DNA from: Anticarsia gemmatalis
Taxonomy: Eukaryota; Arthropoda; Insecta; Lepidoptera; Erebidae
Length of the DNA: 64,000 bases
Reading direction: 5' to 3'
Assembly (NCBI RefSeq): GCF_050436995.1
Contig: NC_134765.1
Span: 8,273,501-8,337,500 of the forward strand
The notes under the pieces were generated by a model. It worked only from the letters and a program-made list of their open reading frames with translations. It was not told the DNA's origin and did not search any database. Positions 1-10,205 of the stretch are shown here, one piece after another (position 1 is the stretch's first letter; every line of letters begins with the position of its first letter). The position numbers were made by a program, and so were the translations under genes.

Positions 1-393
1 TAAAAGACTGATAAACATTTCGTATTATGTGCAGTATGAAATATGATATTTAAATCAATCATCATAGCATAAAAGGTCATATCGTACATTTTTCGAAACA
101 CATTTTAATGGCAGTTTTCACAGTACATCAGAATTTTTGCTACAAACGTGTTCTTTTGTACATATTTATGTAATCCTCTTTTCATGCAAAGCTGTAACAG
201 GTGCAGTATTTCCCGTACGATATGTATTAATAATTTATTATTTGAATAAATTGAAGCATCGAAATAAAATTTCCTTTATGGAGGCATTATCGATTTTAAT
301 GCTTGTATGCATAAAACTAAAACTGCAGGCTTCAACTTGACGGTAGAAGAAGCATACAATTTAGAAATCACTTAAGTAGAGATTGCATACAAT
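1..393. other. AT-rich DNA, nothing recognised
   Basis: There is no repeat family member, hairpin or protein-like reading frame here. The small open frame at 137-340 has a low-complexity, hydrophobic composition of the kind expected from AT-rich non-coding DNA. Confidence 0.6.
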
Positions 394-672
394 TTAGTAT
401 TTTTTATCAGTCTGACATTCTTGCCTCTTCAGACGCCGTTCGGTCCTCCTGTATCCGTTTCGCTTAAGTACCTCCTGAACGTGTGAGAGTTCACCGTCTA
501 GGTGTTCAGGGTCACATAGGTCGTATGCTCTATTTGTTAGCGATGTCACGACGGATTGCAGGTGTCGCGGATGGTGATCCGATTCCGAACAATGTACACG
601 TAGTGAAAACTGACGTAGTGAGGGTAGGCGTCGAAACTCGGGCCGCAAGGAGACGACGCTTAGCAGCCACAT
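394..672 (-). pseudogene. Penelope-like retroelement reverse transcriptase fragment
   Basis: A 92-residue minus-strand frame carries a pattern typical of the region just after the reverse transcriptase core of Penelope-like elements: SDHHPR, then a helix-like stretch with LTNRAYDLCDPEHL, then ELSHVQEVLKRNGY followed by a basic tail (residues about 30-85). In that family this follows the YRKPTHTD-type motif and lies between the reverse transcriptase and the GIY-YIG endonuclease. The residues just before SDHHPR (FRRLPSLRQF) look like a decayed version of that motif. No catalytic YVDD segment and no endonuclease are present, so this is a dead fragment. GC content is clearly higher than in the surroundings. 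The family call is from memory of the motif pattern; another retroelement with a similar connector is less likely. Confidence 0.55.
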
Positions 673-835
673 CAGTCAGCTCGTGACCACGGTCGTTGTA
701 ATGCGATCGAAACGTCGGGTGAACATATAAGGTATTCTAAACTTTATTTTCAATCGCGATTAAGACCCGTTACATTATAATATTATGTGTACAAGTCGCG
801 ACAGTTTAAAATCGTTAAATAAATAAGTTACTTTT
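673..835 (+). mobile_element. Penelope-like element terminal (pLTR-like) segment
   Basis: This segment runs from the GC-rich GACCACGGTCG through CGAAACGTCGGG to TTAAGACCCGTTACATTATA and ends near AAATAAATAA. Its last ~80 bp recur at 6380-6460, so it is an interspersed repeat end. It lies in the opposite orientation to the reverse transcriptase fragment at its left. A 5' inversion of the kind produced by twin priming would give this arrangement, but the exact junction (about 640-700) is not visible by eye. Confidence 0.45.
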
Positions 836-1202
836 CCCAGAAACCTATCTACAAAATCGTTTGTAAAATGGTCTGTCAAATACAAATACCTAATAATATT
901 ATATTACTTGACTAAACTATAATTTAGTAGAACGAGGGCATTATTCCAGACAAATATTAAATATTTTCAACATTATAACTCTCCCTTACACATAATATCA
1001 GCCCCTTGCAGCGTATTGCTAAATTTGTATTTTTTGTCCAACCCTAAATCATTTTGGCGTCAGTGTGGCGACATTATACCACGAGTAGCTATAACCGACG
1101 TTTTTGTAGCTACGTATATATATACATAAGCCTCATATCACTCTATAGTTGATACCAGTAGAAAGTGGAGAATCTTGTGATAAAATTCATTTGATGATTA
1201 TC

Positions 1203-1298
1203 CGCTGGTTTCTGGTGTACATTTAGCGGTAGTTTATCTATTCACACTGTCATGTTTGTATGAGCTGAAACGCTATTGAATAGATAAACGTCAAATGA
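1203..1298. mobile_element. MITE-2 copy (palindromic short inverted-repeat element)
   Basis: The left arm has GGTTTCTGGTGTACATTTAG followed by CGGTAGTTTATCTATTCA. The right arm has ACGCTATTGAATAGATAAAC and then decays before the expected TACCGCTAAATGTAC. The spacer (about 1244-1269) is shorter and different from other copies. It is non-coding and far too short to carry a transposase, so it is a non-autonomous element. The other copies are near 20.7, 22.8, 40.5 and 44.3 kb. Confidence 0.75.
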
Positions 1299-2362
1299 AA
1301 ACGCATACTGAAAACCTTCACGTTTTTACATGTTGCTTAAAAATATATCAATAGATAAATTTAATCGCGTTTAAGTTGAAACATCGAATTGAATTGGAAA
1401 TTTTGTGCAGCACATTTAGAAAGCTTTATACGATATTAAATATGATTTCAATACTAAGTCGATTATAAATTCATGGTCGAATTTAATTGTAATATTAATA
1501 GCAAATAACGATAAAACTTGTAGCAAGCAAATATTCCGTAAATTCACTTAGCAAAGGTTTTACAAACTGTATTAAAGGATTCTGGGTGGCACTGCGTTAG
1601 TAAATTAACGTCAAAACTCAAGGTCCTGTATTGTCGCATAAGACATTTTGTCATTGCGCAATACAAGTGTAATATAAGTTAATCAGTAACAGAAAATGTC
1701 TAGACAAGTGAGAGTGTTTTAGTTAAACACAAGGTCAGACGTGGTTCTCTAGTTATAAAGAGAATTTTTTACGCGGTTTTAGAAAACATAGAAGATCAAG
1801 GTTTTATTGTAATGAAAATGTAGACATTTTACAGTTGAAATAAAAACACGGCTAGTACATGTTGGATTCGCTTACGAGTAAATTTAAATGCAATAATAAG
1901 ATTTAATAAGGTTTTTTAAAATCGACATTTTAAATAGTTATTTAAGATTGTCAAAGTTATAACACCAGCTCAAAAAGGAGACATATAAATTTGTAAAAAG
2001 TTTAACAATATGGTAAAATAACTCAAATATTACTCGATTATCGACAACTGAGAAATTGTGTATGAAAATTGGATAAGCGCCCCTAGTTTTTGCGCCAAGA
2101 ACCATATTTTAAGTAATTTTTAATTTAAAACGCTTATGACTAGATAGTTTTGAGTGCATAAAACGCGAAAAAGATTATGTTTAATCAAAATATTCTGTAA
2201 TACATTCTTGAATTTTAATACAATAGTTATGTCATAGTACAAGAGTCGATACACACTTGAGACTTGGTCATTGAGCTCCAAGACGCTCAAGTCAAACCCT
2301 TGACATTCAAGCTCTTGACTTCCATTTTTCCTCCACTACAAAACTTGGAACAGTTACAAAAT
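1299..2362. other. AT-rich DNA with a small imperfect hairpin
   Basis: No gene or family repeat was recognised. At about 1623-1667 an imperfect inverted repeat pairs TGTATTGTCGCA with TGCGCAATACA. At 2250-2330 there is a run of CTTGA/TCAAG words in both orientations. Neither can be assigned a function. Confidence 0.5.
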
Positions 2363-2630
2363 GAACATCATCAGCCTTTCTTCCAACTATGTTGGAGTTG
2401 AATTCTAGGTTATCAGTTGTAGCTGAATACCAGTATTTTATCAGACTACCTGATGACCTGCAAAACCTATTAGCTATTACCACGGTGTCCTTTAGTAATA
2501 CTGGTTGTCAGACTCTCAAGCTTCTGACTGCTGGTAGTGACTGCCTAAGATCTTTGAAAATAACCGAGATAGACTTACCGGGAAGGCATGTTAATTATGG
2601 AATTTAACGTGCGTCCTGAAGAACAGAAGT
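2363..2630 (+). repeat. Repeat E copy (lepidopteran interspersed repeat)
   Basis: The sequence starts with ATCATCAGCCTTTCTTCCAA, continues with CTATGTTGGAGTTG and a GTCAGACTCTCAAGCTTCTG block, and ends in TTTAACGTGC. The same blocks occur in reverse at 32455-32582 and 36254-36437. The open frame across 2389-2607 is a by-product of the repeat and not a gene. I know this type as a very common lepidopteran interspersed repeat but cannot assign it to a transposon class from sequence alone. Confidence 0.7.
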
Positions 2631-3197
2631 AAAAAAATAAATATTTGAATGTAATTGTGTTTATTTTCGAAAATGAAAGTATGTTTCGTTGAAGTGAATA
2701 AGGTATCATCAATGTTTAAAGTAGTATGCTTAATTCAATTTATTGTTTTTTTATTTTGTATGTATATATTTTTTTATAATTGTAAACATATATTTTTTAA
2801 TCATTAGTTTAATATAATACAATATGAATGTAAAATTATGTGATACAGTAATCATTAAATTTCATAGACATCTTTAAAGTAGTTACCCTCTTTGGCCGGC
2901 TTTACTTAGCCAAGAGTTCCTCAGTTATAAATAAACAAGTACTATAAATTATTGTCAGTTTCAAAATGTTCCTAGTTTAAATTCTCAACGTCAAGCGTCG
3001 TCCAAATTACAGCAAAGTTTGCGGCCGTGTCAGGAATTCCAATATCGGTGTTGTACACGTTATTACATAAATTTAGATTATTGCTTTAATGTACTTGACA
3101 TTCTAATAGTTTGTAGTAAGATATGAATAAATATCGTCTTATCATAAAAAGTTATTTCTGGATATAACGTGAAAAGTATTGTTTTTTGAATCATTTC

Positions 3198-3421
3198 GAC
3201 TGCCTCCGTGGCGCAGTGGTTTAGGTCGCCACGCCGATACCACTGCAACGGGAGGTCGTGGGTTCGTTTCCCACACGGAGCAATTATTTGTGCGATCCAC
3301 AAATAATTGTTTCGGGTCTGGTTGTGCTTTGTGTCCGTTGTTTGTATGTTTGTAAAAGTCCCCGCGACACAAGTGCAATTCTTGTGCGGGAGTTGTCTTT
3401 TAAAAATAAATATAAATAAAT
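3198..3421 (+). mobile_element. SINE-A, full-length copy
   Basis: This is a tRNA-derived SINE. The head carries an A-box-like TGGCGCAGTGGTTTAGGTCG and a B-box-like GTGGGTTCGTTTCCCAC, and CTCCG near the start can pair with CGGAG after the B box as a decayed acceptor stem. The body contains a perfect 12 bp hairpin (3281-3309, arms CAATTATTTGTG and CACAAATAATTG), then TTTCGGGTCTGGTTGTGC and GTTTGTATGTTTGTAAAAGT. It ends in an A-rich AAATAAATATAAATAAA tail. RNA polymerase III transcription and mobilisation by a LINE are inferred from the class. Two minus-strand open frames over this element are chance translations. Confidence 0.9.
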
Positions 3422-3950
3422 TTATTCAAGTTCGACAATAAAATTTACATTTTTACAAAAATCGCTAATTGCATAACAGTTAGTTGGCGATAATGGCGCT
3501 CTATTTCAATTCTTATTCTTATGTATAAAATTATTTTTTTATACTTTAATAGATACAGTAATAGCTATGCCAAATATCGTTGGTGTTGGTACTATTATAG
3601 GAAATTATTTAAAAGAAAAGATTCAATTTATCATTGTTTATTAATACGTTGAAAGAATAACAGACAACGCCTAAGAAGGTAAGATAATTATAAGTCACAT
3701 GACTTTGAACCCAAGATAATAAACGTTTGAGACTCTTCAAATTTATAAAAAAATATGAGTAATGATTTAAAGAAAAATAATCTTTTAATTTATTTTCAAA
3801 TGTACAAACGAAATTAAGATAAAATTATTTTTTATTTAGAAAATATAAAACAAAGTAACAGGCCTAAAAGGAGTACAAACAAAATAATTAAAATATTGTC
3901 ATGAAAAGTAAGTTGCACACAGAATGCATGCAGAATCTAGTTATAAACAA

Positions 3951-4225
3951 CCCATTAATGTCCTAATGCTGGATAAGGGTCTCCTCCCGGAATGAGGAAG
4001 GGAAACCCTTGGGTTCACCACGCTGACCAAGTGCGGGTTGGGAAATTTGCATACCTTCAAAAACTATTCTAAAGAACTCTCAGACATGCAGGGTTTCATC
4101 GCAATGTTTTCCTTCACCGTTAGAATTAGGAATTATACATACATAATTTAGAAAAATCGTTAGTGTGTTGTCTCGGGTTGGAACTCGCTTGCGTTTAGAG
4201 CGCATGCTTAGACTGTCTAGTAATA
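3951..4225 (-). mobile_element. SINE-F copy, near full length
   Basis: Read on the plus strand, it begins with AATGCTGGATAAGGGTCTCC (the 3' tail), then TTCACCACGCTGACCAAGTG, then GGTTTCATCGCAATGTTTTC. It ends with a decayed tRNA-like B box (CGGGTTGGAACTCG), so the SINE reads on the minus strand. The ~60 bp at the left resembles the 3' end of the RTE-like LINE fragment at 44.6 kb. Many mismatches to the other copies suggest an old insertion. Confidence 0.65.
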
Positions 4226-4268
4226 CTTTAAAACATAGCAATTCGCAAATTTTGTCCACTCAATTGGT

Positions 4269-4524
4269 AAAAAAACCGGCCAAATGCAAATTCACCTCGC
4301 ACACGAAAGACACCATAATTATAAAAATCACGATTGTTGTGTGAAAGTCACCATATCTTTCTTCTTGCTTTTCGTATTTTTTGTTAAAGTGGCAGCTGAA
4401 AACAATATCTGAGAAAACTTCAACTATCTAACTAACCAAAAGTTCATGAGGAGACAAGACAGAGAGACAGCAAAGTCCCCTTTAGGATTCCTGATTTTCT
4501 ATTTCGGTGCGGATCCCTAAAAAT
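4269..4524 (+). repeat. Repeat I copy (GGCCAAGTGCGAGTC-type), diverged
   Basis: The segment starts AAAAACCGGCCAAATGCAAA. It contains TTGTTAAAGTGGCAGCTGAA, then GAGACAAGACAGAGAGACAG and CAAAGTCCCC, and ends GGTGCGGATCCCTAAAAATG. A second copy lies at 37447-37669. The pattern matches an abundant lepidopteran repeat that runs from GGCCAAGTGCGAGTC to GGGTACGGAACCCTAAAAA. It has no coding capacity here and I cannot assign its class. Confidence 0.6.
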
Positions 4525-4756
4525 GTACATCGCGTAGTAAGCCATAAACACAAAATTAACACTACTACATCAATCGAGTGACGAACAAACAAAGTTGGGC
4601 AATAAATTCGTGGGTAGAATCATACTCCCTGCCGTTCACTAACTGGGCCAACAAGCTACTTAACCCTTTACATTAAGCTTAATTAGCAACGCCCTAAATA
4701 TAACGTGAAAACAGTATCCGTAGTTTATTTTTCGCAATGTTATGTAACGGAATCTT

Positions 4757-4975
4757 ATAATTATATTGTCCTAGCCGGTTTTCGGCTACAGCGGTCAGTC
4801 TATTTAAACTGGCATACTGTGCCGGACTTGGTTTATAGTGTCAAACTCCAGGCAATTTCTAAGAAGTTCCTATCAAAAAATCTCAGAAAATACTTTTTGG
4901 CCCGACCCAGGATTCGAACCCGAGACTTCTTGTGCGGCAGTAGTATACACTACCGACCGAGCCACAGAGGTGGTT
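4757..4975 (-). mobile_element. tRNA-derived SINE, minus strand (SINE-C-like head)
   Basis: The right end holds a tRNA-like head in reverse: CCCAGGATTCGAACCCGAGA (B box complement) and GACCGAGCCACAGAGGTGG (start of the head). The body to the left (TTTATAGTGTCAAACTCCAG and neighbours) differs from the SINE-C copy at 10.9 kb, so this is probably a sister family sharing the head. The short plus-strand open frame over it is spurious. Confidence 0.7.
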
Positions 4976-5485
4976 ATCTTAACAGAATCTAGACAAATAA
5001 TATAATTGTTCTGTTAAATCTATTACTTTTAACTAATTGTTGATCAAAAACCGTTCAAATAGGTATTGATTAATTAATCTATCGCAAACTATCTACATCA
5101 TTGTAAATCACTATTAAACTTATATGATATTTGGATATCAGATTATAATACTGTTAGTACGTCACTTCCCGTCGCTAATTACTATATAATACAAGCACCT
5201 GCTCAAACTCATCAGTAATTAGTGTGAAATGTAGACAATAATTATAACATGAAGATGCTAATTGATATTTCTTTTGATAACAAAAGAGAATCTCGTATCA
5301 TAACTACTTATCAATGTGTAAAATAAATTTTCCTCAAGTTTTTAAGTTTAACTACAACAATGAAATTACTGTTATATTTTTCTATTTACTGGTGGTCTGA
5401 ATGTACGTGATTTTTGGATTGATTCAAAGCAAATTTGTATTTGCATTCATTGGGATACCTGAGTCAAGCCCAAAATCATATAAGA

Positions 5486-5677
5486 CTAGCTGACCCGGCA
5501 AACGTTGTTTTGCCATAAAAATTAAATAAAAAAACATTGTCCAGCAGACAAAATTGTGAATCTAAACCATTCTCAGATCCCCTTGAACACACACAAAAAA
5601 AATCATCAAAATCGGTCCAGTCGTTTAAGAGAAGTTCAGTGACATACACACTTACAGAAGAATTATATATATAAAGA
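5486..5677 (-). mobile_element. Helitron-2, non-autonomous, apparently complete (192 bp)
   Basis: On the minus strand the element starts A|TCTTTATATATATAATTCTT and ends GGGTCAGCTAG|T. Eleven bases before the CTAG end is a hairpin with stem GGCAAA/TTTGCC and loop ACAACG. TC start, 3' hairpin, CTRR end and insertion between A and T are the established hallmarks of Helitrons. No Rep/helicase coding is present. Related copies are at 12.5, 26.4 and 30.9 kb. Confidence 0.85.
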
Positions 5678-6379
5678 TTGGCCAGTGTCGTTTTTTTTTT
5701 TCTTTTTTTTTTAAATTGTTTGTGTTTCACAGGCACATTGCACATTTGTATCAAACAACTCAATTGGTTCAGCAGTTAACCTGTTAAATCATAACAGATA
5801 CAAAGTTAGTATAATAATATTAGCTAGTAAAATATACGATAGTATGAGTACAAACCCCATGAGTCGTTACACCCTACCGTAAACGACTTTAATAACTATC
5901 AACATAGCAAACTTTATCCATAACATATTAAGTAATATCAGCTGCCCTTAAACTTATATCAATAATAGTCGACCCGAAAAGGTCGAAGCCACAAAGAAAC
6001 TATAACATTTTTCTCAGAAAACTTGATTTTTGGGCACAAACACCTCTTCACATGCAAATATTCGGCATTACACAAAATCCTTGAGAAGTTTTTTGCTTAC
6101 GAGTTTCATATAAAATCTATCCATTTCTTATAAAAGTTGTGACTATGCAAATATGTTGGTATCACTGAGATTTATGTTAGACTGGTTTCTGCTCCTGACT
6201 TTGTCGAAAGATTTCCATTAACAAAAGTATCTTATGTGTTACTTAAGGGTATACTAATTCAAGTCTAGTTAAGTCTAAGTCTAAGTAAGTCAGGATTTAA
6301 ACTGATAAAACAGCCCCTCACCACGGACGATGCAATCCAATAGGAACATCTGGTACACAAATCAGGTACTTATCGTAAC
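5678..6379. other. AT-rich DNA with T-tract, nothing else recognised
   Basis: A T-rich tract occupies about 5690-5713, directly beside the Helitron-2 5' end. At 6255-6295 a run of AAGTCTA-like words (TTAAGTCTAAGTCTAAGTAA) forms a tiny decayed tandem repeat. No gene was recognised. Confidence 0.5.
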
Positions 6380-6462
6380 CTTTAATTTTGAAATTGCGTT
6401 TAAGACCCGTTGCATAATAATATTATTTGTGCAAGTTGCGAGAATTTAAAATAGTTAATGCG
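6380..6462 (+). mobile_element. Penelope-like terminal segment, second copy
   Basis: TTTAATTTTGAAATTGCG is followed by TTTAAGACCCGTTGCATAAT, then ATTATTTGTGCAAGTTGCGA. This parallels 738-812 base for base with a few changes, in the same orientation. No coding part is attached. It is a repeat end from the same family as the 0.4-0.8 kb fragment. Confidence 0.5.
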
Positions 6463-7408
6463 ATGATATGAACTTGGCAAGAGCGATTTTCGACATAGGA
6501 TAATAACGTAGCTACTTATTAAAGTTTCAGAATCAAAATTGCTTGAAAAAATAGTTATTTCGAAATTCGCTAGAGCGAAATCAACGCGATTATTCATAAA
6601 ATAAAATTGATAGCTGTCTACTTTGCTAAGAAACCGTTTCTCATGTTTTAGACTAAATTTTTTGTCCATAAAAAAAGCTGCAGGTTTCGCCAGTAGCTTA
6701 CAAGTTTAAATAAATGAATAATTTTACCTACCGGAAATATTGAAGGACGGTTCAAATCTATATTTAGCGGGTACATAAATATGACCAGAGATCATATTTG
6801 GCGATAATACATAACTATAATAACTTCCTTCTACAAAGTAATGAATTAATTAAATATAATTTATAAAGGTATTAAGCAGAGGGAATGTTATTATCGATTT
6901 TGTACCTACTTAAAGACGGATGGTTCTAGGTGTTTTTAAGTTTGAAAAAAGTTATTTGATTTTTTCATGAATCAGGAAGGTCATCGAAATTTGTGCAGTC
7001 ATTTTATTAAATAATTAAAATTAATATCAATTAGCATATGGGAAAAAGGCCTGGTATACTGTATGTTTGTATTTTAAATACCTATAATATTGACAGACAT
7101 TAAGAATGAGTTTTGTGTCGCAACAGAATTAGCAAACATACAAATCTCGGACACAAAGAACAAATATTTGATTTCGTTTGGAAATCAAATTTATGCCGTT
7201 TGCTGTAATAGTAGTGAGATGACACCTACTTTATTAATTGCTCATCAACTTATCCGCAAATTGCATTCTTCACATCACACAGTTCAAAAAAGACGTAAGA
7301 AGTCATAAATATATATAATTTTACGCCTCTCTGTCCCGAAGACTTTCATTCCACGTGCAAAAAAGGCCTAACTGACGTTACATAATGGTCACTTGCGCTG
7401 TTTTCAAA
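6463..7408. other. AT-rich DNA with one unassigned open frame
   Basis: An open frame at 7090-7308 (plus, 72 residues) reads as mixed composition with a basic C-terminus (RKLHSSHHTVQKRRKKS). It has no motif I recognise and its length is within chance expectation. No family repeat was seen. Confidence 0.4.
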
Positions 7409-7700
7409 CTAGACATGATAAACTCGAGTGGAACAAATCCGAGGGTATTTTCTCAGTTTGCTCTGATCTCGGAAACAATTGCAAAGACAATGCGAGGCAA
7501 ATGGCCTGTGAGAAGTCGAAAGGCCTCGCTTGATAGCATTTCTTCTTTGGCTCGAATGTAGGCTGAATACAGATTTGCTATATAATAAGAACTGTTTTTT
7601 TTCTGAGAATAGACACAGAATTGACAAAGTTTTTTCGTGATATTGAATTCTGGGTAGTTTAAGTTGAACATAGTTTTTTTTTATGATACGTAAATAGATA
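7409..7700 (-). pseudogene. possible coding relic, family not recognised
   Basis: One minus-strand frame (7453-7671) contains a protein-like stretch (SAYIRAKEEMLSSEAFRLL, then TGHLPRIVFAIVSEIRAN) with balanced charged and hydrophobic residues. After one in-frame stop it continues as ENTLGFVPLEFIMS in the same frame. That looks more like decayed coding sequence than the surrounding AT-rich DNA. No domain is recognised and chance is not excluded. It could be a piece of a transposon protein or a host exon copy. Confidence 0.25.
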
Positions 7701-10048
7701 TTATTTTCCAGAAAAGTAATAAGTTGTAACAAAATAAGTCTAAATTATTTCAAATAATTTTTGATTTAATATTACGATTTGATATGTAAACAGTATTTTT
7801 TCGTATTCACGAGAGTTTTATGTATTCAATTTAAAAATCACAATTTATTCGTGGCCAGTTTTTTTAACGAACAATACAATAGTACTATAAATAAATTAAA
7901 AATGTTTTACATACTATCATTTCAACCAATTTTCATAACTTTCAAAAGCAATTTTGATACTAAAAATACCAAAATCCCGTTGAATTTAATACGTTCAACT
8001 AGAAAATTCATAGTGCAGTATCGAGAACTTTTAAATTTGTTTTTAAGCCTTGTTTGAGTTGAGAGCCTACCTTTAAATTGCAAAAGTCAGGGAGCAAGTA
8101 CGTCTTATAAATTTAATATCGCTTCAATATTGCACTTTCCCACATATTTGAGTTTTTAGTACAACTTAGGTTTAAGTTTAGGGAGAACTTTTATTAATCC
8201 GTTTAGCTTTAGTAAGGGATAGATTTATAGCCCAAATATTATTTTGATAATATACCTTTGTAATTACAAAGAGTCAATAAACTAAAAAATTACAATATTT
8301 TATGGAAAAATTGATAAAATTGTAGTTTGTATTCATTTATATATTATTACTAACTATTATTATAATAATTATGTATATGATTTATAACTTAAGAATCCAT
8401 TTGCAAAAATATATATAAATAATACACAATTTATTATAAAGAAAAAGATGATTTTTATATTTCTAGATAGAATGTAGCTAGAATAGTTTTGCTAAACGTG
8501 AAGGCCCTTTTATTTTATTCACTACTCCAAACAATTTTACCTCTTAGCTAAACGACAATTAGCACAACTTACGGCTTAACGAACTACCGATAAACGAAAC
8601 GTAATAAAAATTCGAACCTAACGAAATTACCCAACTAGATAAGCTAAATAACAAAGTAATAAACAAACGAAGCAAAAAACGTCTTAATTTGCGACTTGCG
8701 ACCGCCAAATGACTCAAATGGCCGTGACTTGAAGCGACTCTATAAATAACTACAACTTGAATCTCGGATATTTTCGTAACTCGTTTTTAGGTAATCAATT
8801 TACATTTGGATTAGGTATGATTTTGTTTTGCGCGATCAATGATGTTATTAAATATGACATAGTTTTTGAATTATTGAAATATGATGACAAATGAATACGT
8901 TTACTTAATAAATACTAACTAATAATGGTTGCGATTTATCAAACAGTATTTTTTAATAATTTGTGCGCCCGTTCATTTATTTTCACGAAATTTTACTTTA
9001 GCGTTTAAAATGTTTTAATAAGTCTTAGTAAATAAAATAGTTCTATCTATTGTTTAGTAACTGTCTGGTCATTTCTAAGGCCCCCACCTCTTTATATTAA
9101 ATTGAATTCAACATGCAATTTGTAAAAAATATCATTTAATAACCTGTCAAAAAAAATCTTTACAAATAACAAAAAGCACCTCTTTTTCGTTCATACTTTT
9201 GTTGTTAATAAAGGAAAGATTAAGTGGCTTTTGTTGACTAAAAAGTTTTCGGCATTACCTTTCAACTTTTTGACGTAATTTTTCAACAAAAGATTTATTA
9301 AACTTTCAAACAGTTTTAAACGGATATTTTTATTTACATTCTTTTTATTAGACCATCGTACATCAACAATGGCTATTTATTAACTTTTTCTTATTAATAC
9401 TTTGGTGAAAGTTTAAATTTTTTGTGACTTATATTGGAAACATAGATTATAGTGTTTTGTTAATGCACTTTAGCCTAAGCTAAAAAGCAATTAGGTTTAA
9501 AAATAAAATGTTCAACGTTTTTAATGAAACATGTTGATCGCGTAAGTGAAATAACGCCTTTACATAATCCACCTTTGGTCATGTTTTTGTCTATGATATT
9601 ATATTTAATACCACACAGTCTGGCACAGCGTTCTAAAAAACTAGCAAACAATATAATATATTTTTATATAGACGAGTATAATTTTTATTTGTGATAAAAA
9701 AATATATTTTCACATCAACAGGTCAATGGTATGACGAAAATATTATGAAACTATCTTCTAAACTAAGTATTCATTTCCAGGATTTAAATGACATTTATGA
9801 TCAATATAAGAATGTGCTGTTATAAAAATTAAAAAAAAACTTAGTCGGTTTTGAATTGCAAAACAGAACAAATATTTAGCCTTTGTATCAATCACACTTT
9901 ATAGGGAAAGCAAAATAAATTATTACGATAAAATTAAGTGTACTACATTTTTTTTACATACGTATTTCATTTTAACAAATATCTTGTTCAAGAGTTTGAA
10001 ATAACTAAGCCCATTCATAACAACTGCTGTATTTCAATCTATCTTATG
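7701..10048. other. long AT-rich stretch, nothing recognised
   Basis: 2.3 kb without any member of the repeat families found elsewhere and without protein-like frames. The stretch 8240-8460 is extremely AT-rich. Around 8690-8760 composition rises towards balance (GACTTGCGACCGCC) but no motif follows. Confidence 0.55.
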
Positions 10049-10102
10049 TACGTACTATAATAGCAAAATATATTGAATGCACTACGTACTATAATAGCAA
10101 AA
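10049..10102. repeat. partial tandem duplication, 34 bp period
   Basis: The 20 bases TACGTACTATAATAGCAAAA occur at 10049-10068 and again perfectly at 10083-10102. This is a local duplication and not a transposon flank, because only 14 bases separate the copies. Confidence 0.8.
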
Positions 10103-10147
10103 AACGTTTCACCACAAACTGCTAAAGAAATTTCTCATTTTGACAAT

Positions 10148-10205
10148 CTTCAGACATGCAAGTTTTCCTCTGACAGTGTTTTTCTTCTTCGTTTAAGTAA
10201 AGATC
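10148..10205. repeat. possible SINE-F body relic
   Basis: TTCAGACATGCAAGTTTTCC followed by TTTTTCTTCTTCG resembles the interior of SINE-F (compare ACATGCAGGGTTTCATCG near 4085). The match is short and the ends are missing. Confidence 0.3.

Noticed and set aside
2389..2607. 72-residue plus-strand open frame as a gene
   Set aside because: It lies wholly inside repeat E, which occurs twice more on the other strand without keeping the frame.
3198..3275. tRNA gene
   Set aside because: A and B boxes are present, but the acceptor stem is incomplete and there is no plausible anticodon arm. The same head recurs with a SINE body at four other sites. The same applies to 21.9, 26.8, 43.6, 51.6 and 60.7 kb.
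5690..5713. intrinsic terminator (T-tract beside the Helitron hairpin)
   Set aside because: Prokaryotic terminators do not apply here. The tract is ordinary AT-rich sequence next to the element's 5' end, not its hairpin end.
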